Origin: SIG452 sp045631485
GTDB taxonomy: Bacteria > Bacillota > Clostridia > UMGS1840
Assembly: GCA_045631485.1 (NCBI GenBank)
Contig: JAZQUU010000022.1
Location: 19,327-83,326, forward strand
Reading direction: 5' to 3'
Length of the DNA: 64,000 nt
The notes below the pieces were generated by a model that made no database searches, was not told the DNA's origin, and saw only the letters and a list, made by a program, of their open reading frames with translations. A program made the position numbers and the translations under genes. Positions 1 to 8,195 of this stretch are shown piece by piece (position 1 is the stretch's first letter; each line of letters opens with the position of its first letter).

Positions 1-528
1 TTGTTGGTCGGTGGTGGCATCCACGGTGCCGCAAGCTTGTTGATTGTTATCATCCACAATGGCAACAAGGTTGCAAAGACCGTGTTTTAGTGCAAATTCT
101 CTTGCTTCCTGAAGCTGACCTTTCTGTTGTTCGCCGTCGCCCATCACAACAAATACTCTGCCTGCTTCATTTTTAAGCTTTTTGGCAAGGGCAAATCCGG
201 CACCAACCGAAAGGCCCTGCCCCAAACTTCCGCTGCACCATTCCACACCGTTTACGGCAAGAGACGGATGCCCTTCATAAGGAGCGTTTCTGCGGAAATT
301 TGCAATCGCATCTTTCACATCAAAGTAATCAAAGTTACCAAGTGCGGCATAAAGTGCCGCCGAGGTGTGACCGTGGCTTACAACCAAACGGTCATTCTCA
401 TTCATTTCGTTTAATATCGCTATGTAGATATCAATGGAAGACATTGCGCCGCCGATATGACCGCTTCCTGCCCCCATAATCATTTCCACAATATCTTTGC
501 GACATTTTCGGGAAAGTATGTTAAGCAT
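1..528 (-). CDS. Transketolase, N-terminal (TPP-binding) subunit, 3'-truncated by window edge
   Basis: The minus-strand reading frame is open from an ATG at 528 to the window edge, giving 176 residues of an incomplete protein. It starts MLNILSRKCRK and contains GSGHIGGAMSS, the VSHGHTSAALYAAL segment and the thiamine-diphosphate signature around GDGEQQKGQ...NLVAIVDDNN, all typical of the N-terminal half of transketolase. In many Firmicutes transketolase is split into N and C subunits, so the C subunit may lie just outside. A GAGGAG ribosome site precedes the ATG, which sits one base after the stop of the upstream gene. This points to one transcript with the Gfo/Idh and DUF4432 genes. The family would move two-carbon ketol units between sugar phosphates; the exact substrate is not shown. 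Confidence 0.88.
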   Translation of the reverse strand, partial: MLNILSRKCRKDIVEMIMGAGSGHIGGAMSSIDIYIAILNEMNENDRLVVSHGHTSAALYAALGNFDYFDVKDAIANFRRNAPYEGHPSLAVNGVEWCSGSLGQGLSVGAGFALAKKLKNEAGRVFVVMGDGEQQKGQLQEAREFALKHGLCNLVAIVDDNNQQACGTVDATTDQQ

Positions 529-529
529 C

Positions 530-1570
530 TTACTCCTCCCCGTTATCTAAAATTCGATAAGTGATTTCAAAAACCTTGCTTTCACCGGGCGCAAGGGTAA
601 TCATACTTCCGGTTTCTTTTGCTTTTTGGGTGCCCTGAGGTAATGCGGTGCAGGGTTCCAATCCAAGCACATATTCTTTGGTATTTAACATTTTCCATTC
701 ATTGAAGTACGGAAGTTGTTCTTTTTTATAAGAAAGCTCAACGCCAAGTCCTAAATCATCGTTTAGCAGTTTTACGCTGACCTTACCGTCTTTATCAGGA
801 TTTAAGTCCACCGAGTAACAACGCTCTGCAATATCCTGCACGGGATTGGTCATTTTGAATGCATCGGAGAGCTCCAAGATTGCTTCCTCGCTCTGCCCAA
901 TCACTTCTTTGGCATCGCATTCCACTTTTGCACCCTCATCCAGTAAGGGATAGCCTAAGTTAATGTGATATAACAGCATCATATCCTGCTCTTTTGCACC
1001 ACGGTTGGTTACAACATCACGAATGGTAAACTCGCTTTTTGCAAATACAGTTTCAATTTCACGGCGGAGAGTTAAGGATTCTCCGTGAAGAATTCCCTCT
1101 TTTACCACGCCGGACACTTTCATTTTGTATTCCCCGTTTTCATAATCCTCAAACAGAGAAACCTGCTCTGCTGCGGCATTGGAAATTCTGCCGTGAAGAC
1201 CGTAGGCGCGTTTTCCGATGACGGGATGCTCCACTTCTTCTGGACCGCCCACATTGAGTAAACCGCAAGTGGTAAGACCGCCTGCAAAAAAGTTATGTAA
1301 CCAATTCATGCCGTTGCTTTCATAATAAGCGGGAGAAACCACGCCTGTTTTGGACATATAGCTTACGGGAACACCACGGTATGAAATCCAGGCAATATCC
1401 ATTCCTCTGCCGGGAAGCACAGTCAGCTCCAAGCCGGAGCCGGTGCGAATTTCCACCGCTTCCACGCCTTTGGCTTTGCCTTCCGTAAATTCATATCGGC
1501 GAAGACCTGCCACTTGTGACATATCACCGATTTTTTTTGTATCTAAATTTTTATAGTTCCAGTATTTCAT
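530..1570 (-). CDS. DUF4432 / aldose 1-epimerase-like (galactose mutarotase fold) protein
   Basis: The protein has 346 residues. It resembles the DUF4432 branch of the aldose 1-epimerase superfamily: VLPGRGMDIAWISYRGVPVSY near residue 52, NFFAGGLTTCGLLNVGG near 93, GLHGRISN near 123, and LLYHINLGYPLLDEGA in the second half. Proteins of this fold bind sugars and may interconvert anomers. The start ATG overlaps the end of the upstream oxidoreductase gene by four bases, with AAGG about 11 bases upstream, so translation is probably coupled. The neighbours (oxidoreductase, transketolase and divergent AraC regulator) suggest a role in uptake-linked sugar or polyol breakdown. The substrate cannot be deduced from sequence alone. 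Confidence 0.82.
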   Translation of the reverse strand: MKYWNYKNLDTKKIGDMSQVAGLRRYEFTEGKAKGVEAVEIRTGSGLELTVLPGRGMDIAWISYRGVPVSYMSKTGVVSPAYYESNGMNWLHNFFAGGLTTCGLLNVGGPEEVEHPVIGKRAYGLHGRISNAAAEQVSLFEDYENGEYKMKVSGVVKEGILHGESLTLRREIETVFAKSEFTIRDVVTNRGAKEQDMMLLYHINLGYPLLDEGAKVECDAKEVIGQSEEAILELSDAFKMTNPVQDIAERCYSVDLNPDKDGKVSVKLLNDDLGLGVELSYKKEQLPYFNEWKMLNTKEYVLGLEPCTALPQGTQKAKETGSMITLAPGESKVFEITYRILDNGEE

Positions 1571-2700
1571 AATGTTACAACCTTTTTCTCTTTGTGAGAT
1601 TCCAACGCTGCGGTGAGAAGTTTATGAGAAAGTCTGGTTTCTTCGGGAGTGAAACAACCGAATTCCACCGTTTCTCCCGAAATTTCTTTCATAAAGGAGC
1701 ACCACATCTGCAGGATGGAATCGGTGAAACCAAATTCGAAAATTCCGCCAGTAATGGTGGGAAACTGCGGTTTATATCCCACATTCAGGCGGCACCAAGC
1801 CTGTTCTTTGCCAACTGCATTGGTATAACAGAAAGCGTTGGGGTCGTTACTGTTGAATTTACCGGAAGCTTCCAAGCCATATACTTCAATAAACCATTCA
1901 TCGGTAGAACCGGGAGACATACGCTTGGTTTCCAAAAACATAGGGAACACATCTCCGTTTTTGTCTTCCGCTTCGCAAACCAGAGTGGCATTATCCCAGG
2001 TTTTGCAGGGAGCCATACCGCCCTTACCGTCGGGACGCTCGGTGCAGATATTGGAAAGCACCGCATACACATTTTTGGGTATCCATCCCATACGGAACGG
2101 AACGTGCTGAGTGTGAATTCCCAAATCACCCATACATCCGTATTCCCCGTTGATTTCGATGGTACGTTTCCAGTTGATGGGTTTATTTAAATCCATATCG
2201 CTGCTGTGATTAAATCCGGCGTGCACTTCGATGATTTTACCGAATTTACCTTCTTTTACCCAACGAATCAATTCCTGACAAGCGGGAAAGAACGGAAATT
2301 CACTGGCACATCTTACGATAACATCGGGATTTTCTTCCAGCGCTTTTAAAATTTCTTCGTTTGCCGCTTTGTCAATCCCGAAAGGTTTTTCTCCCAGGAA
2401 GTGCTTCCCTGCTCTGATGATATCGGAATAAACCTGCCCGTGCAGATTGTGAGGAAGTGCACAGTAAATCGCATCAATATCTTCTTTGTCTAACAGCTCT
2501 TTATAATCGGAGGTCACATATTTGATGGAATCAAAATTGTTGGTAAACCATTTGATTGCCGCATCGTTAAAGTCACAAACGCCCACAATTTCGGGTGCAG
2601 GCACATCATCGGTAAGATGGCACCATCTTGCCGCAGCCGATGCAAATTCTTTGCCCATCAGTCCGCAACCGATAATGCCGAATCGGATTTTTTTACTCAT
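1567..2700 (-). CDS. Gfo/Idh/MocA family NAD(P)-dependent oxidoreductase
   Basis: The protein has 377 residues. An N-terminal Rossmann fold is marked by FGIIGCGLMGKEFA (residues 6-19), an acidic residue ends the second strand (VGVCDFND), and the family EKP motif appears as GEKPFGID near residue 104. The C-terminal half has the GFO_IDH_MocA layout with GCMGDLGIHTQHVPF, where Asp and His are placed as in the catalytic site. These enzymes oxidise or reduce hydroxyl groups of sugars, inositols and their derivatives. It is the first gene of a minus-strand operon divergent from an AraC regulator. The ribosome site GGGAG lies seven bases before the ATG. The substrate is not predictable from sequence. 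Confidence 0.9.
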   Translation of the reverse strand: MSKKIRFGIIGCGLMGKEFASAAARWCHLTDDVPAPEIVGVCDFNDAAIKWFTNNFDSIKYVTSDYKELLDKEDIDAIYCALPHNLHGQVYSDIIRAGKHFLGEKPFGIDKAANEEILKALEENPDVIVRCASEFPFFPACQELIRWVKEGKFGKIIEVHAGFNHSSDMDLNKPINWKRTIEINGEYGCMGDLGIHTQHVPFRMGWIPKNVYAVLSNICTERPDGKGGMAPCKTWDNATLVCEAEDKNGDVFPMFLETKRMSPGSTDEWFIEVYGLEASGKFNSNDPNAFCYTNAVGKEQAWCRLNVGYKPQFPTITGGIFEFGFTDSILQMWCSFMKEISGETVEFGCFTPEETRLSHKLLTAALESHKEKKVVTL

Positions 2701-2795
2701 AGGTAATCTCCCTTTCTTTTTATGTTTCGTTTCATAACATCAAAATAAATATATCGTCACAATAATATCATATCATATTTTTTTCAATGTTTTGC

Positions 2796-2825
2796 TTGAC
2801 TATTAGTCAAAAAATATGATATAAT
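2796..2825 (+). promoter_or_regulatory. Sigma-A promoter of the AraC gene with overlapping operator-like palindrome
   Basis: The -35 TTGACT (2796-2801) and -10 TATAAT (2820-2825) are separated by 18 bases. The -35 lies inside a 15-base perfect palindrome, TTGACTA-T-TAGTCAA (2796-2810), suitable as a binding site for the adjacent AraC protein or another dimeric regulator. The rest of the divergent intergenic region (2701-2795) is AT-rich and must also hold the promoter of the catabolic operon. Confidence 0.7.
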
Positions 2826-2861
2826 CGTCAAAAAGAAAGAAAATCGAAAGGAAATGCAGGT

Positions 2862-3695
2862 ATGAACAATAATTTTGTGATGAAACCTTTGAATCCGTTC
2901 TTTGTGAATGTTTCCAAAATGAATGTTACCTCATCCAATGCAGACCGTAAAACCGCACCTCACATTCACGAATATTGCGAAATTTATGTAAATCTCACCG
3001 GGAACGTTTCCTTTGTGATTGAAAAAAATATTTACTCCGTAAAATCAGGAGATATTATCATTACCAAGCCTTATGAATATCACCATTGTGTGTATCATGA
3101 TGACAGCGACCATCTGCATTTTTGGATTATGTTTTCCGTTAACGAAAATCCGGAGCTTTTTCGTTTCTTAACCGAGAAAAAATCAGGGCATCGCAATCAT
3201 ATCCGTTTGTCGGAAGAAAAGAAACAAAAATTTGTAACCCATTGTGAAAATCTGACGAAAAACAGTCAGGAAAACCCTATTTCACAAATGGCAATTTTCT
3301 TTAAAATCTTATCCTACATTGAAGAAGGGATGGAAAAATACAAGGTTTCCAACACTAATATCTCTCTGCCGAAAAGCTTAAAGGATATTTTGGATTATAT
3401 CAATAAAAACTTTGCTTCCATTCACACCATCAATGAAGTTTCGGAACGGTTTTACATCAGTATTTCCACATTGGAGCGTCATTTCAAGCAATATCTGTCT
3501 ATGACGCCAAAACGGTATCTGGAGGATAAAAAACTGCAAAACGCTTGTCTGCTGCTCAGACAAAACGCTTCCGTAACAGATGCCTGCTTTGAAAGCGGAT
3601 TTGATGATTATTCTCATTTTATCACCATTTTTAAACGAAAATTTGATGTGACCCCCTTAAAATACAAAAAATCTATTATGAATGAAAAAGGATAA
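2862..3695 (+). CDS. AraC family transcriptional regulator
   Basis: The protein has 277 residues. The N-terminal half is a cupin-type sensor domain (APHIHEYCEIYVNLTGNVSFVI near residue 33; the phrase KSGDIIITKPYEYHHC is typical). The C-terminal 100 residues form the double helix-turn-helix domain: HTINEVSERFYISISTLERHFKQY is helix-turn-helix one, and ACFESGFDDYSHFITIFKRKFDVTPLKYK is helix-turn-helix two with the AraC signature. It is divergent from the Gfo/Idh-DUF4432-transketolase operon and probably controls it in response to a sugar. The ribosome site AAAGGAAA precedes the ATG. The gene ends against a bidirectional terminator. Confidence 0.92.
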   Translation: MNNNFVMKPLNPFFVNVSKMNVTSSNADRKTAPHIHEYCEIYVNLTGNVSFVIEKNIYSVKSGDIIITKPYEYHHCVYHDDSDHLHFWIMFSVNENPELFRFLTEKKSGHRNHIRLSEEKKQKFVTHCENLTKNSQENPISQMAIFFKILSYIEEGMEKYKVSNTNISLPKSLKDILDYINKNFASIHTINEVSERFYISISTLERHFKQYLSMTPKRYLEDKKLQNACLLLRQNASVTDACFESGFDDYSHFITIFKRKFDVTPLKYKKSIMNEKG

Positions 3696-3696
3696 A

Positions 3697-3730
3697 AAAA
3701 ATCTCACGGATGATTCCGTGAGATTTTTTA
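3697..3730. terminator. Bidirectional intrinsic terminator
   Basis: A perfect stem ATCTCACGGA/TCCGTGAGAT (3701-3710/3715-3724) with loop TGAT is flanked by an A-run and a T-run. It serves both the AraC gene ending at 3695 and the convergent membrane-protein gene ending at 3731. Confidence 0.9.
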
Positions 3731-4327
3731 TTACTCTGTTGCCTCTTTAGACACAGGTTTTTTACGATAATGATACAATGCAATGGCATTCATAGAAAAT
3801 GCGGCAATCTGACCGATTCCTGCCGCATAATTCATCAGGCAGAAATGGTAAGTGCAAAAAGTAAACGTATTAAACAGATACAAAATGCGGGTTTTCTGTT
3901 CGCTTCTTTCGTAAGCGGCAATCATAAAGAAAGCACCACCCACCATCGGCAATAGTGCAACAATGTCATAAAAACCAACATTTCCTGCAATAATCGCAAG
4001 GATAGAATCTTTAATTCCAAGGCCTCCCACAATCAGATACAACGCATAAAAGATGATGCGTTCCACGGGATAGGGTTTGGTGTTGGTGCGAACATGCCAC
4101 AACGAACAACTAAGCATCACAAACGCCACGAAATTGATAGCGATTCCCGAGGTAGCATTGCCTAAAAATACCAGATTCAAAACCAATAACGTAACAGATG
4201 CCATAGAATTAACAAGCATCTGCCATTTTTCCTTATACAAGGGACCAATCAACATACAGGCGCCCTGCATCAGACCAAAAATTTGTGCAATGATGTAAGT
4301 CCAACTAAGCTGAGTCCAATCTATCAT
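3731..4327 (-). CDS. YgjV-like inner membrane protein, copy 2
   Basis: The protein has 198 residues and about six hydrophobic segments. Its opening (FGLMQGACMLIGPLYKEKWQMLVNSMASV) and the later pattern of short membrane spans match the YgjV family of bacterial inner membrane proteins, whose role is unknown. It is a clear paralogue of the gene immediately upstream. Both share CMLIGPL-K-KWQMLVNSM-SV, the CSLWHVR segment and EQKTRILYLFNT. The gap to that gene is 32 bases, so they are probably cotranscribed. Transcription ends in the bidirectional terminator beside its stop codon. Confidence 0.75.
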   Translation of the reverse strand: MIDWTQLSWTYIIAQIFGLMQGACMLIGPLYKEKWQMLVNSMASVTLLVLNLVFLGNATSGIAINFVAFVMLSCSLWHVRTNTKPYPVERIIFYALYLIVGGLGIKDSILAIIAGNVGFYDIVALLPMVGGAFFMIAAYERSEQKTRILYLFNTFTFCTYHFCLMNYAAGIGQIAAFSMNAIALYHYRKKPVSKEATE

Positions 4328-4359
4328 CGTTTCACCCTCTCACTTTCTGATGTGTGTGA

Positions 4360-4881
4360 TTACTGTTGGGGTTTCTGTCCTTTTTTCCGATAACGGAACA
4401 GTGCATACGCATACATACAAAATGCTGCGAACTGTCCATACATACCGGTAGAACCCACAATCACATCGTAGGTAAACCAGGTGGAAGTGTTAAATAAGTA
4501 TAAGATACGGGTTTTCTGCTCATCTCTCTGGAAGGCTGCAACCATAAAGAATACTGCACCGATTACCGGCAATAAGTCTTTTAATTCTTTCACGCCCATC
4601 ATACCTGCTCCAACAAAAGCAACCAGGAAAATCAGTCGTTCCCAAAGAGGCACTTTTACCTCTTTTCTCACGTGCCAAAGAGAGCAACACAACTGAACCA
4701 AAGCGATAAAATTAACAATCGCTCCCGACAATGCTTTCCCAAGCAGAAAATAATTGGTGATGGCAAAACTTACAGAAAACATAGAATTGACAAGCATCTG
4801 CCATTTTTTCTTAAAAAGAGGTCCAATCAACATACAACCGGTATGTAACCAACCAAATAAATTTGCAAAACTAAATAACAT
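4360..4881 (-). CDS. YgjV-like inner membrane protein, copy 1
   Basis: The protein has 173 residues, with the same membrane topology and motifs as its downstream paralogue. The ATG at 4881 is chosen over an upstream in-frame TTG at 4902. The ATG has a GAGG ribosome site nine bases ahead, while the TTG would lie within the terminator hairpin of the preceding gene. Function is unknown for the family. Two tandem diverged copies indicate an old duplication, and perhaps a hetero-oligomer. It lacks the roughly 25 residues around GNVGFYDIVALLP present in copy 2. Confidence 0.72.
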   Translation of the reverse strand: MLFSFANLFGWLHTGCMLIGPLFKKKWQMLVNSMFSVSFAITNYFLLGKALSGAIVNFIALVQLCCSLWHVRKEVKVPLWERLIFLVAFVGAGMMGVKELKDLLPVIGAVFFMVAAFQRDEQKTRILYLFNTSTWFTYDVIVGSTGMYGQFAAFCMYAYALFRYRKKGQKPQQ

Positions 4882-4900
4882 AATCCATTTCCTCAATCTC

Positions 4901-4927
4901 AAAAACGGACATCCCCGAAAGGATGCC
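4901..4927 (-). terminator. Intrinsic terminator after the UPF0371 gene
   Basis: On the minus strand GGCATCC pairs with GGATGTCC (one bulged base, loop of six) followed by GTTTTTG. It lies between the stop at 4950 and the ATG at 4881, so the YgjV pair probably has its own promoter or relies on readthrough. Confidence 0.65.
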
Positions 4928-4949
4928 TCGTTTTATGATAAAATCTTCT

Positions 4950-6419
4950 TTATTTGTGATATACTGCTTCGCTGGTTAAATGGATGCCCAGTTTTTTGAA
5001 TACGGTTTCATCCACGTGAGACAACAACACGGTGGAATGCGCTTCCGAACCTTTTAATGCGCTGAGCCCATCCAACATATCTTTTGCGATGGGGTCATTT
5101 GCCGCACATATAGAAAGCGCAATTAAGGTTTCATCGGTATGAAGTCGGGGATTTTTGCTGCCGAAATGTTTGGTTTTTAAGCCTTGCAGCGGCTCAATAA
5201 CATCAGGAGAAATCACATGGATTTCCTCTGAAAGCCCTCTGACTGCTTTTAAGGCATTTAACAATGCGGCACTGGTTGCACCAAGCAAAGCGGAAGTCTT
5301 CCCTGTTACAACCTGACCGTTGGGAAGCTCGATGGAGCAAGCAGGAAGTCCTGTTTCTTCTGCTTTATCCTTAGCCGCCTGCACAACCTTTCTATCTTCG
5401 GGCGTTACTTCGGCCTGCTTCATAATGAGCTGCATTTTATAGAGCACATCGTCATCCACTTTACCATTGATTTTATCTTTTAAAACTTGATAGTAACGGC
5501 GGATAATTTCATCTTTGGATGCTCTGCAAACCACATCGTCATCAATGATGCATTTGCCTGCCATATTGACTCCCATATCGGTGGGAGATTTATAAGGGCT
5601 TTCCCCTAAGATTTTTTCAAACATGGCATTTAATACGGGGAACACTTCAATATCACGATTGTAATTGACGGTGGTTTCTCCGTATGCTTCCAGATGGAAG
5701 GGGTCAATCATATTGACGTCATTCAAATCCACGGTGGCAGCTTCATACGCTAAGTTCACGTGATGCTTTAACGGAAGATTCCACACGGGGAAGGTTTCAA
5801 ATTTTGCATAACCTGCTTTTACCCCACGTTTGTTTTCGTGATACAACTGAGAAAGGCAGGTTGCCATTTTACCGCTTCCGGGCCCTGGTGCAGTTACCAC
5901 AACAATGGGACGGGTGGTTTCGATATATTCGTTTTTGCCGAATCCCATTTCACTTACAATATATTCCACATTGGAGGGATAACCGGGAATGGGATAATGC
6001 AAAAATACACGGATTCCCATATTTTCCAACCGCTTTTTGAACATATCCACGGCTTCCTGACCGCTATACTGGGTAATTACCACACTACCCACCAAAAGAT
6101 CAAGATTCTGAAATGCTTTAATCAAACGGATGGTATCCAAATCATAAGTGATATTATAATCACTTCTCACTTTGTTTTTTACAATATCAATTGCACTGAT
6201 TGCAATAACAATTTCAAGCTTGTCCCGCATATGCAGAAGCATCTTGATTTTACTGTCCGGCTCAAAACCGGGCAGTACTCTGGAGGCGTGATAATCATCA
6301 AACAGTTTGCCGCCAAGCTCTAAATACAGTTTGTCTCCGAATTTTTTCACACGCTCATCAATAAATTTGGATTGCATACTGATATACTTGTCGTTATCAA
6401 AACCGATTTTTCTGTTCAT
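4950..6419 (-). CDS. UPF0371 / DUF1846 family protein
   Basis: The protein has 489 residues, the usual length for this family. Recognisable stretches include RVLPGFEPDSKIKML near residue 47, a glycine-rich nucleotide-binding-like turn TAPGPGSGKMATC near residue 187, and NYNRDIEVFPVLNAMFEKI near 255. A C-terminal domain carries SALLGATSAALLNALK. Family members are widespread in Firmicutes and their biochemical role is not settled. The start at 6419 is chosen because GGGAGGC lies five bases upstream; the frame extends nine codons further without a ribosome site. A sigma-A promoter sits upstream and a terminator downstream, so it is monocistronic. Confidence 0.88.
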   Translation of the reverse strand: MNRKIGFDNDKYISMQSKFIDERVKKFGDKLYLELGGKLFDDYHASRVLPGFEPDSKIKMLLHMRDKLEIVIAISAIDIVKNKVRSDYNITYDLDTIRLIKAFQNLDLLVGSVVITQYSGQEAVDMFKKRLENMGIRVFLHYPIPGYPSNVEYIVSEMGFGKNEYIETTRPIVVVTAPGPGSGKMATCLSQLYHENKRGVKAGYAKFETFPVWNLPLKHHVNLAYEAATVDLNDVNMIDPFHLEAYGETTVNYNRDIEVFPVLNAMFEKILGESPYKSPTDMGVNMAGKCIIDDDVVCRASKDEIIRRYYQVLKDKINGKVDDDVLYKMQLIMKQAEVTPEDRKVVQAAKDKAEETGLPACSIELPNGQVVTGKTSALLGATSAALLNALKAVRGLSEEIHVISPDVIEPLQGLKTKHFGSKNPRLHTDETLIALSICAANDPIAKDMLDGLSALKGSEAHSTVLLSHVDETVFKKLGIHLTSEAVYHK

Positions 6420-6469
6420 AGTTTGCCTCCCTTCCGAAGTAACCAATTCTAAAAATTCACAACAGATTT

Positions 6470-6498
6470 ATTATACTATACTTTTTATATAAATGCAA
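6470..6498 (-). promoter_or_regulatory. Sigma-A promoter of the UPF0371 gene
   Basis: Read on the minus strand: TTGCAT (6498-6493), 17 bases, TATAAT (6475-6470), about 50 bases before the start codon. Confidence 0.7.
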
Positions 6499-6545
6499 GA
6501 GCAAAAACAAAGTTTTTAAAAATTTTTAAGGGCAATTTTCTCCAT

Positions 6546-6575
6546 AAAAAAAGGCAGATAAAAATCTGCCTTTTT
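6546..6575. terminator. Bidirectional intrinsic terminator
   Basis: A perfect stem AAAAAGGCAGAT/ATCTGCCTTTTT with a six-base loop lies just past the stop of the antiporter gene (minus strand). Confidence 0.88.
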
Positions 6576-6585
6576 CGGATAATTC

Positions 6586-7893
6586 TTACACATTTACCTG
6601 TGTTTCTTTTTCTTTTAATTTGTTCTGACGGCGGTTCTTCACTTCGTCGGACATAGGTTTAATGTCACCCGCACTCTTAAGTGCTTCTTTGGTCATCAAA
6701 GGACCAAACAGTTCGTAAATCAGAACCCCGAACAAGGTGATATTTCTGATTAAGTTGCCTGCATTACCAAACGCCGCATCTGCAGCTACCATGGTGCACA
6801 TTCCGAGAGCTACCCCTGCCTGAGGGAATAAGGTGATACCAAGATATTTCTGAATGGTAGGAGAACATTTGGTTGCTTTGGCACTGAATCGTGCACCAAA
6901 ATATTTACCCACACAACGAAACACAATATATACCAAGCCAATTACCACAATCGCCCAGTCGGTAAACACACTAAGCTCCAGCTCTGCCCCGCTGATTACA
7001 AAGAACAACGCAAATAAGGGAGAGGTCCATTTATCTGTTTTTTCCATTAAATCATGAGATAAGGGACAGATATTGCAGAATATGGTACCCATCATCATAC
7101 ATACCAATAAGGGAGAGAAGGAAATATGTAAGGGACCGCAGGGAATCTGAATCATAGACAATGCCACGGTGGTGAACACAAAAGCAATGGTCATATTCAA
7201 ACGGTTGGTGTTGGAGTTGAACATTTTTTCAATCTGAGTTAACACCCAACCCATAATAGCTCCCAACGCTAAAGAGCAAACAATTTCCAAAAGGGGCTGA
7301 ACGGCAATTGCCAAAAAGTCAATCTGACCAATCATCATACTTTTGGCAATTCCGAAAGAAACCGCAAAGATAATCAAAGCAACGGCGTCATCCAATGCAA
7401 CAATGGGTAGGAGCAGATTGGTAACGGGACCTTTTGCTTTGTACTGACGAACAACCATTAAAGTTGCGGCAGGTGCGGTTGCAGCAGCGATAGCACCCAT
7501 GGTAATTGCCTGAGGAACAGTAATTTTCCCCGGCATCATATAGCATAAAGACAACATTACGATATCCACAACGATTGTTGCGGTTAACGCTTCAAAAATA
7601 CCAATCGTAAATGCCTGTTTCCCGATTTTCTGCAAATCCTCTTTACGGAATTCGCTACCGATAGAGAATGCAATAAATCCAAGGGCAACATTGGAAATTA
7701 ATCCCAACGCTTCCACGGCTTCGTGACTGGAAAATCCAAATCCCTCAATACCTAACCGACCGATACAATAAGGACCGATTAAAACCCCTGCAATTAAGTA
7801 TGCAGTAACAGACGGTAACTTTAGCGGCTTAAACGCTCTGGTCATTAAAAGGCCTGCCAGAAGTGCCACGGAAACAGATAACAAAATACCCAT
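6586..7893 (-). CDS. CPA2-type cation:proton antiporter
   Basis: The protein has 435 residues and about twelve membrane-spanning segments. It matches the Na+/H+ exchanger (KefB/CPA2) fold: LPSVTAYLIAGVLIGPYC near residue 27, ALGFIAFSIGSEF near 70, AATAPAATLMVVRQY near 138, and LDDAVALIIFAVSFG near 168, which carries the paired acidic residues used for ion exchange. The C-terminal roughly 30 residues are polar and charged, and there is no TrkA-N regulatory domain. It likely exchanges sodium or potassium for protons at the cytoplasmic membrane. The ribosome site AAAGGAAG precedes the ATG. It is a single gene between a terminator and the tRNA. Confidence 0.88.
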   Translation of the reverse strand: MGILLSVSVALLAGLLMTRAFKPLKLPSVTAYLIAGVLIGPYCIGRLGIEGFGFSSHEAVEALGLISNVALGFIAFSIGSEFRKEDLQKIGKQAFTIGIFEALTATIVVDIVMLSLCYMMPGKITVPQAITMGAIAAATAPAATLMVVRQYKAKGPVTNLLLPIVALDDAVALIIFAVSFGIAKSMMIGQIDFLAIAVQPLLEIVCSLALGAIMGWVLTQIEKMFNSNTNRLNMTIAFVFTTVALSMIQIPCGPLHISFSPLLVCMMMGTIFCNICPLSHDLMEKTDKWTSPLFALFFVISGAELELSVFTDWAIVVIGLVYIVFRCVGKYFGARFSAKATKCSPTIQKYLGITLFPQAGVALGMCTMVAADAAFGNAGNLIRNITLFGVLIYELFGPLMTKEALKSAGDIKPMSDEVKNRRQNKLKEKETQVNV

Positions 7894-7938
7894 TTTTCAT
7901 ACTTCCTTTCAATTTTTATGAACTCTTATCATTGGAAA

Positions 7939-7962
7939 AGCGACTTGCATACGCAAGTCGCT
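7939..7962 (-). terminator. Hairpin terminator after tRNA-Gln
   Basis: A ten-base-pair perfect stem AGCGACTTGC/GCAAGTCGCT with loop ATAC lies eight bases beyond the tRNA 3' end on the minus strand, followed by CTTTTCC. Confidence 0.75.
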
Positions 7963-7969
7963 CTTTCAC

Positions 7970-8043
7970 TGGCAGCGGGGGAAGGATTCGGACCCTCACA
8001 AACAGAGTCAGAGTCTGTCGTGCTACCCTTACACAATCCCGCT
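7970..8043 (-). tRNA. tRNA-Gln (anticodon CUG)
   Basis: The gene spans 74 bases including an encoded CCA. The acceptor stem AGCGGGA pairs with CCCCGCT (one A-C mismatch at the base). The D arm contains AAGGGTAGC. The anticodon stem ACAGA/TCTGT encloses loop CTCTGAC, giving anticodon CTG at positions 34-36, which reads CAG. The T arm GAGGG/CCTTC encloses TCCGAAT. The discriminator base is G. A perfect sigma-A promoter precedes it and a hairpin follows. Confidence 0.95.
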
Positions 8044-8070
8044 ATATATTCAACTTTCTGAACCTTTGCT

Positions 8071-8099
8071 ATTATATCACCCTAAAACTCATTTGTCAA
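8071..8099 (-). promoter_or_regulatory. Sigma-A promoter of tRNA-Gln
   Basis: On the minus strand TTGACA (8099-8094), 17 bases, TATAAT (8076-8071): a consensus promoter 28 bases before the mature tRNA 5' end. Confidence 0.85.
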
Positions 8100-8149
8100 C
8101 CTTTTTTTAAAAATTTTTTATATTTTTTTATTCTGCCTGAAAAATAGCC

Positions 8150-8188
8150 AAAATCCCGTCCCCCAAAAATCGGAAAACGGGATTTTTT
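8150..8188 (-). terminator. Intrinsic terminator of the ftsK-methionine operon
   Basis: The stem AAAATCCCGT (8150-8159)/ACGGGATTTT (8177-8186) lies downstream of the stop at 8196 on the minus strand. It is followed by the remaining AT-rich spacer up to the tRNA promoter. Confidence 0.75.
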
Positions 8189-8195
8189 CTCATCA

